Shown here: positions 5,815 to 8,664 of the stretch, one piece after another | Position numbering within the stretch: the first letter of the stretch is position 1 | Layout: each line of letters opens with the position of its first letter | DNA from: Clostridia bacterium | GTDB lineage: Bacteria > Bacillota > Clostridia > Oscillospirales > Butyricicoccaceae | DNA: 8,664 nt | Assembly: GCA_017407765.1 (NCBI GenBank) | Contig: JAFQVZ010000345.1 | Span: 1 to 8,664, forward strand | Direction: 5' to 3' | Position numbers and translations under genes: made by a program | The notes under the pieces: model-generated | What the model was told of the DNA's origin: nothing | The model's database searches: none | The model's input: only the letters and a program-made list of their open reading frames with translations

Positions 5815-5847
5815 GCCGTGCGTCAAACAGGCACTCCTTGCCGTCTC

Positions 5848-6849
5848 TTACTTCTTCGCGTAGTCGATGCAGGCCTGACGTACCCACTCGAGGCGGTTGT
5901 CGTCAAGGTCGGTGGGAACGGTGCAGTCGGCAGCGATCATGATGCCCACAGAGCCTGCCTCGTCGAGGATCTTGTGGGTGTAGGCCACAACCTCTTCGCG
6001 TGTGCCCGAATCAAGAACACCGGTCTGGGGGAAGCCGCCGAAGACGGGCTTGCCGCCAAAGAGCTTTTTGCCTTCCTTAAGGGATACGCCTTCGATGGTG
6101 ACGGCCCAGTTGATGGCGGCACAGTCATAGTCCTTGAAGAGCTCAAGGTCGTTTGTGAGGCCGGCAAAGCCGCAGATGTGCAGCAGATTGATCTTGCTGA
6201 GGGAGTTGGCATGCTCGATGACCTTCTTATCGGAAGGTGTGATGTACTGGCGGTAAAGATCCTGGGGGAAGAAGTTATTCTGATTGTTTACACTGAAATA
6301 AATGCCCTCGGCGCCGCATTCTTTAATAAGCATCTCGTTGAGGTGCATGATCGTCTCGGCAAGAATATCAAGAGCCTTTACGAACGACTCGGGATCTTCG
6401 CGCAGGAAGCCGACGAGGTCCAGCTTACGTCCATCGGGAATGCGGCTTGCCGCTGTCTTAAGGACCATGGCAGGAGAGAAGCCGGTGACGTACTTGGGAG
6501 CCTCGGAATCCTTATAGAATTCGAGGGCACGGAGGGTGAGCTCCTTTGTCTTCTGCATGAAGGGAGAATCGGGTGCGGGAGCCTTGAGCTTGGGCAGGTC
6601 GGCGGCACATTTGACCTCGGAAAGGTCGACCGGCATGAGCATGAGCGAGTCGTTCATGACCTTGATAACATCGGGGTCGAAGATCTCGCGTGATTTGCGG
6701 TGGCCTTCGATATTCTTTTCAAAGATATCGGGGCGCTCGATACCCTTGAGCCATTCGCTGCGCTCGGTGAAATGATGGAAAAATGCAATGGGCACGCGGT
6801 CTACCGGTTGGTTTGCCAGGAAGCTTTCAAAACGTTCACGCTTGTTCAT
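5848..6849 (-). CDS. Uroporphyrinogen decarboxylase-fold (URO-D family) methyltransferase-like protein
   Basis: The 333-residue protein belongs to the URO-D superfamily, which includes HemE, the corrinoid methyltransferases MtaA/MtbA/CmuA and many uncharacterised anaerobe proteins. The N-terminus MNKRERFESFLANQPVDRVP is the common start of the non-HemE branch. LLHICG supplies His224 and Cys226, and AADCTVP supplies Cys309. This His-x-Cys...Cys set matches the zinc site of MtaA/MtbA-type methyltransferases, which activates coenzyme thiols. FGGFPQTGVLDSGTREEV (270-287) is also typical of this branch. Methyl transfer to or from a corrinoid is therefore plausible, but no corrinoid protein, activator or methyltransferase partner lies in the window, and the methyl acceptor is unknown. 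The ATG at 6847-6849 has AAAGGAG eight bases upstream. The gene is divergent from tdh and shares its intergenic region. I saw no strong terminator after it, only a 4-bp hairpin at 5830-5842. A true HemE is unlikely. Confidence 0.85.
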   Translation of the reverse strand: MNKRERFESFLANQPVDRVPIAFFHHFTERSEWLKGIERPDIFEKNIEGHRKSREIFDPDVIKVMNDSLMLMPVDLSEVKCAADLPKLKAPAPDSPFMQKTKELTLRALEFYKDSEAPKYVTGFSPAMVLKTAASRIPDGRKLDLVGFLREDPESFVKALDILAETIMHLNEMLIKECGAEGIYFSVNNQNNFFPQDLYRQYITPSDKKVIEHANSLSKINLLHICGFAGLTNDLELFKDYDCAAINWAVTIEGVSLKEGKKLFGGKPVFGGFPQTGVLDSGTREEVVAYTHKILDEAGSVGIMIAADCTVPTDLDDNRLEWVRQACIDYAKK

Positions 6850-6857
6850 AAAAGATA

Positions 6858-6864
6858 CTCCTTT
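6858..6864 (-). promoter_or_regulatory. Ribosome binding site of the URO-D family gene
   Basis: AAAGGAG on the minus strand lies eight bases before the ATG at 6847-6849 and supports that start. Confidence 0.8.
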
Positions 6865-6893
6865 AAAAAATTAGTGTGCTGTATCTATACTCT

Positions 6894-6902
6894 ACTATAT
6901 CA
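6894..6902 (-). promoter_or_regulatory. Candidate extended -10 promoter of the URO-D family gene
   Basis: The minus strand reads TGATATAGT (-10 TATAGT at 6894-6899 plus TGn), preceded by TG, so the context TGTGATATAGT closely mirrors the asp23 promoter's TGTGATATAAT. No good -35 lies 16-18 bases upstream. The predicted start would be about 35-40 bases before the ATG. Confidence 0.5.
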
Positions 6903-6945
6903 CATTTTTAACTGTCATGTCGTACGAAAAAGATTGTTAAAATTT

Positions 6946-6986
6946 TTGCACAATAACAGATAGCTGTTTAGCGAAATATTGTTGCA
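6946..6986. repeat. Inverted repeat in the divergent URO-D/tdh intergenic region
   Basis: TTGCACAATA (6946-6955) faces TATTGTTGCA (6977-6986). The arms match apart from a one-base insertion. A second dyad, AACAG...CTGTT (6955-6959 with 6964-6968), is nested inside. The dyad lies upstream of and touches the tdh -35 box, so it could bind a regulator of one or both divergent genes. Confidence 0.35.
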
Positions 6987-7007
6987 CTTTTTACTGGTTA
7001 GTGCTAA
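6981..7007. promoter_or_regulatory. CIRCE-like degenerate dyad overlapping the tdh promoter
   Basis: GTTGCACTT, nine bases, then TAGTGCTAA. The HrcA operator CIRCE is TTAGCACTC-N9-GAGTGCTAA; the spacing here is the same, the right half matches at 8 of 9 positions and the left half at 6 of 9. The exact dyad core is GCACT...AGTGC. True CIRCE sites are usually far better conserved and lie before heat-shock genes, so this may be another repressor's site or chance. Confidence 0.25.
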
Positions 7008-7010
7008 AAT
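6982..7010 (+). promoter_or_regulatory. Sigma-A promoter of tdh-kbl
   Basis: TTGCAC (6982-6987) and TAAAAT (7005-7010) are exactly 17 bases apart, and TGC directly before the -10 adds an extended -10 element. Transcription would start near 7017, giving a leader of about 50 bases before the tdh ATG. Confidence 0.8.
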
Positions 7011-7065
7011 TAACTCAGAATGTTCTTTGAATATTTTAAAAACTTAATCATAGGAGATGTATACA

Positions 7066-8109
7066 ATGGCAAGAATGATGGATGCATTGGTAAAGCCTGA
7101 TAAGGTCAAGGGTCTCGTCCTGACACAGGTACCTGTTCCCACACCCGGCCCCGGCGAAGTTCTGATCAAGATCCGCAAGACAGCTATCTGCGGCACAGAC
7201 GTTCATATCTGGGATTGGAACGAGTGGTCTCAGAAGAACCTCAATCCTCCTCTGACAGTCGGCCACGAATACGTCGGCGAGATCGCTGAGCTCGGCGAAG
7301 GCGTTCAGGGCCTTACAGTTGGCCAGAGAGTTTCCGGCGAAGGCCACATCGTATGCGGCCAGTGCTATAACTGCCGTACAGGTAACGGCCAGTGGTGCGA
7401 GAAGACAAGAGGCGTCGGCGTTAACCGCGACGGTGCTTTTGCAGAGTATCTCTGCATTCCCGCTTCCAACGTCGTAACAATCGAAGACGATCTGCCCGAT
7501 GACATCGTTTCTTTCTTCGATGCTTTCGGTAATGCTACACACACAGCTCTGATGTGGGATCTGGTCGGCAAGAACGTCCTGATCACAGGCGCAGGCCCCA
7601 TCGGTATCATGGCTGCAGGCATTGCTAAGTTTGCAGGCGCAAGAACAGTTGTTATCACAGACCTTAACGACTATCGCCTCGGCCTGGCTGAGAAGATGGG
7701 CGCTACAGCATGTGTCAACACCGGCCGCGAGAGCCTGGAAGATAAGATGAAGGAACTGGGCATCTTTGAAGGCTTTGATGTCGGTCTCGAAATGTCGGGC
7801 GCACAGCCTGCTCTGAGACAGATGATCAGCAACATGATGTGCGGCGGTAAGATCTCGCTCCTCGGCCTGCAGGGCAAGGACATGATCACCGACTGGAACA
7901 CAATCATCATGAAGGGCCTGACCATCCAGGGCATCTACGGCAGAAAGATGTATCAGACATGGTATCAGATGAAGCACATGGTTCAGGGCGGCCTGGACAT
8001 GAGCCCCATCATCACACACAAGTACCATTACACAGAGTTCGAGAAGGGCTTCGAGGCTATGCTTTCGGGCAACTCCGGCAAGGTCGTTCTCGACTGGACA
8101 AAGAAATAA
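7066..8109 (+). CDS. tdh: L-threonine 3-dehydrogenase
   Basis: The 347-residue zinc-dependent medium-chain dehydrogenase oxidises L-threonine with NAD+ to 2-amino-3-ketobutyrate. It matches E. coli Tdh along its whole length. [19 protein letters not shown] contains the catalytic-zinc Cys42 and GHEYVGE supplies His67 and Glu68. Structural-zinc cysteines 97, 100, 103 and 111 follow. The Rossmann motif is GAGPIG (175-180) with Asp199 ending the second strand, which favours NAD over [23 protein letters not shown] and SPIITH are Tdh-specific. The start is ATG 7066, nine bases after AGGAG (7052-7056). The in-frame ATG at 7057 directly abuts the SD and is rejected. kbl follows, and the immediate product of Tdh is unstable, so coexpression with Kbl fits. 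Thr codons are almost all ACA, suggesting high expression. Confidence 0.96.
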   Translation: MARMMDALVKPDKVKGLVLTQVPVPTPGPGEVLIKIRKTAICGTDVHIWDWNEWSQKNLNPPLTVGHEYVGEIAELGEGVQGLTVGQRVSGEGHIVCGQCYNCRTGNGQWCEKTRGVGVNRDGAFAEYLCIPASNVVTIEDDLPDDIVSFFDAFGNATHTALMWDLVGKNVLITGAGPIGIMAAGIAKFAGARTVVITDLNDYRLGLAEKMGATACVNTGRESLEDKMKELGIFEGFDVGLEMSGAQPALRQMISNMMCGGKISLLGLQGKDMITDWNTIIMKGLTIQGIYGRKMYQTWYQMKHMVQGGLDMSPIITHKYHYTEFEKGFEAMLSGNSGKVVLDWTKK

Positions 8110-8152
8110 TTCACAGCCTGTGAATATCCCGTGCCCGGATTAATTCCGGGCA
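8109..8152 (+). other. Tandem hairpins between tdh and kbl
   Basis: Two perfect stems follow the tdh stop. ATTCACA/TGTGAAT has a GCC loop (8109-8125), and TGCCCGGA/TCCGGGCA has a 5-base loop (8132-8152). The second is followed by TAGGAG before a short TTTT (8159-8162), so it is at best a weak terminator. They may tune the tdh:kbl ratio by partial termination or by protecting the upstream mRNA 3' end. Confidence 0.55.
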
Positions 8153-8186
8153 TAGGAGTTTTAAAATATCACCACATTCAATATTT

Positions 8187-8194
8187 GAAAGGGG
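8187..8194 (+). promoter_or_regulatory. Ribosome binding site of kbl
   Basis: GAAAGGGG lies nine bases before ATG 8204. It is purine-rich but weaker than the AGGAG sites of the neighbouring genes. Confidence 0.6.
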
Positions 8195-8203
8195 TTTTCT
8201 CCA

Positions 8204-8664
8204 ATGAATGCAAAAGAAGCTCTGGGCTTTTACGCAAACGAAGTAGAAGGCATCAAGGAAGCCGGCACATTTAAGGCTGAGCGTATCATCACAACTCCTC
8301 AGAAGAGCAGCATTGATACAACAGTAGCTAAGGGCGTTATCAATATGTGCGCCAACAACTATCTCGGTCTGTCCAACCATCCCGCTCTGATCGAGGCTGC
8401 AAAGAACAGCTATGACAATTGGGGCTTTGGTCTGTCCTCCGTACGTTTCATCTGCGGCACACAGCAGATCCACAAGGACCTCGAGCAGAAGGTTTCGCAG
8501 TTCCTCGGCACAGACGACACAATCCTCTACACATCCTGCTTCGACGCTAACGGCGGTCTCTTCGAGACACTGCTCGGACCCGATGACGCAGTTATCTCCG
8601 ACGAGCTGAACCACGCTTCCATCATCGACGGTGTACGTCTCTGCAAGGCTAAGAGATTCCGTTA
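8204..8664 (+). CDS. kbl: 2-amino-3-ketobutyrate CoA ligase (glycine C-acetyltransferase), 5' part
   Basis: The first 153 codons are present and the gene runs off the right edge (full length in the family is about 395-400 residues). It is a PLP-dependent alpha-oxoamine synthase that cleaves 2-amino-3-ketobutyrate with CoA into glycine and acetyl-CoA, the step after Tdh. Visible text closely follows E. coli Kbl: [53 protein letters not shown] and [19 protein letters not shown]. The last carries the His that stacks on PLP; the PLP lysine lies beyond the window. ATG 8204 has GAAAGGGG (8187-8194) nine bases upstream; a second ATG at 8208 is out of frame. It is 94 bases after tdh with no recognisable promoter between. 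Thr codons are nearly all ACA, as in tdh. Confidence 0.95.
   Translation, partial: MNAKEALGFYANEVEGIKEAGTFKAERIITTPQKSSIDTTVAKGVINMCANNYLGLSNHPALIEAAKNSYDNWGFGLSSVRFICGTQQIHKDLEQKVSQFLGTDDTILYTSCFDANGGLFETLLGPDDAVISDELNHASIIDGVRLCKAKRFR

Larger units (their letters stand above)
5372..5847. other. Non-coding island of structured repeats
   Basis: No convincing gene occupies these 476 bases. The short open frames inside lack ribosome binding sites and translate the repeats into low-information peptides. The stretch is built from dyads placed side by side: a palindrome at 5405-5426, three related two-hairpin modules, a central long hairpin, and a large imperfect inverted repeat at 5719-5814. Similar elements are scattered between genes in many gut Clostridia, as far as I recall; copy number in this genome cannot be judged here. 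The island separates the fakA terminator from the minus-strand URO-D-like gene. Confidence 0.75.

Noticed and set aside
5830..5842. Terminator directly after the URO-D family gene
   Set aside because: The hairpin GGCA/TGCC is only four base pairs and is followed on the minus strand by TGTTTG, not a real T tract.
5336..5887. Several 77-96 codon frames in the repeat island
   Set aside because: They translate hairpin repeats, have no good ribosome binding sites, and look like repeat-derived peptides.
5818..6693. A 291-codon plus-strand frame opposite the URO-D family gene
   Set aside because: Shadow of the minus-strand gene, without a ribosome binding site and without recognisable motifs.
5848..6849. 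HemE, the haem-pathway uroporphyrinogen decarboxylase
   Set aside because: The N-terminus and the His-x-Cys...Cys ligands fit the methyltransferase-like branch, and there are no haem genes nearby.
7048..8028. A 326-codon minus-strand frame opposite tdh
   Set aside because: Same antisense effect of codon bias; Cys- and Asp-rich text with no domain, while Tdh motifs on the plus strand are unmistakable.

Overview
The window looks like chromosomal DNA of a mid-GC Clostridia-type Firmicute, possibly Oscillospiraceae or Ruminococcaceae. The evidence is the Firmicutes gene content (YmdB, a YfiH/YlmD protein, an Asp23/YloU protein next to FakA/YloV), strong AGGAGG-type ribosome binding sites, two TTG starts, and an intergenic island of hairpin repeats of a kind I recall from gut Clostridia. 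The genus assignment is inference.

Layout. At 1-64 is the tail of an unrecognised plus-strand gene, followed by a perfect, probably bidirectional terminator (69-101). At 108-1265, on the minus strand, is a PLP-dependent class V aminotransferase-fold enzyme without the usual cysteine-desulfurase cysteine loop. Upstream of it, also on the minus strand, is tRNA-Arg(CCT) at 1398-1474 with its own sigma-A promoter and terminator. Running right are two pairs of genes. The first is ymdB (1540-2310) and a YfiH-type purine nucleoside phosphorylase/laccase-like gene (2329-3147). The second is an Asp23/YloU gene (3278-3628) and fakA (3654-5321), behind an extended -10 promoter and ending in a strong terminator (5338-5371).

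From 5372 to 5847 there is no credible gene. The stretch is a mosaic of structured repeats: a short palindrome, three divergent copies of one two-hairpin module in mixed orientation, a central hairpin, and a large inverted repeat of the TGTCATCCTGAGCG type.

At 5848-6849, on the minus strand, is a uroporphyrinogen-decarboxylase-fold protein carrying the His-x-Cys...Cys zinc ligands of MtaA/MtbA-like methyltransferases. It is divergent from tdh (7066-8109), with a 216-base regulatory region between them. tdh is followed by kbl (8204 to beyond the window end). Tdh and Kbl together convert threonine to glycine and acetyl-CoA.

The window is mostly ordinary metabolic and housekeeping genes; I see no defence system, prophage or clear new multi-gene system. 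The points most worth a second look are the repeat island, the dyads at the asp23 and tdh promoters (the latter faintly like a CIRCE element), and the orphan URO-D-fold protein.
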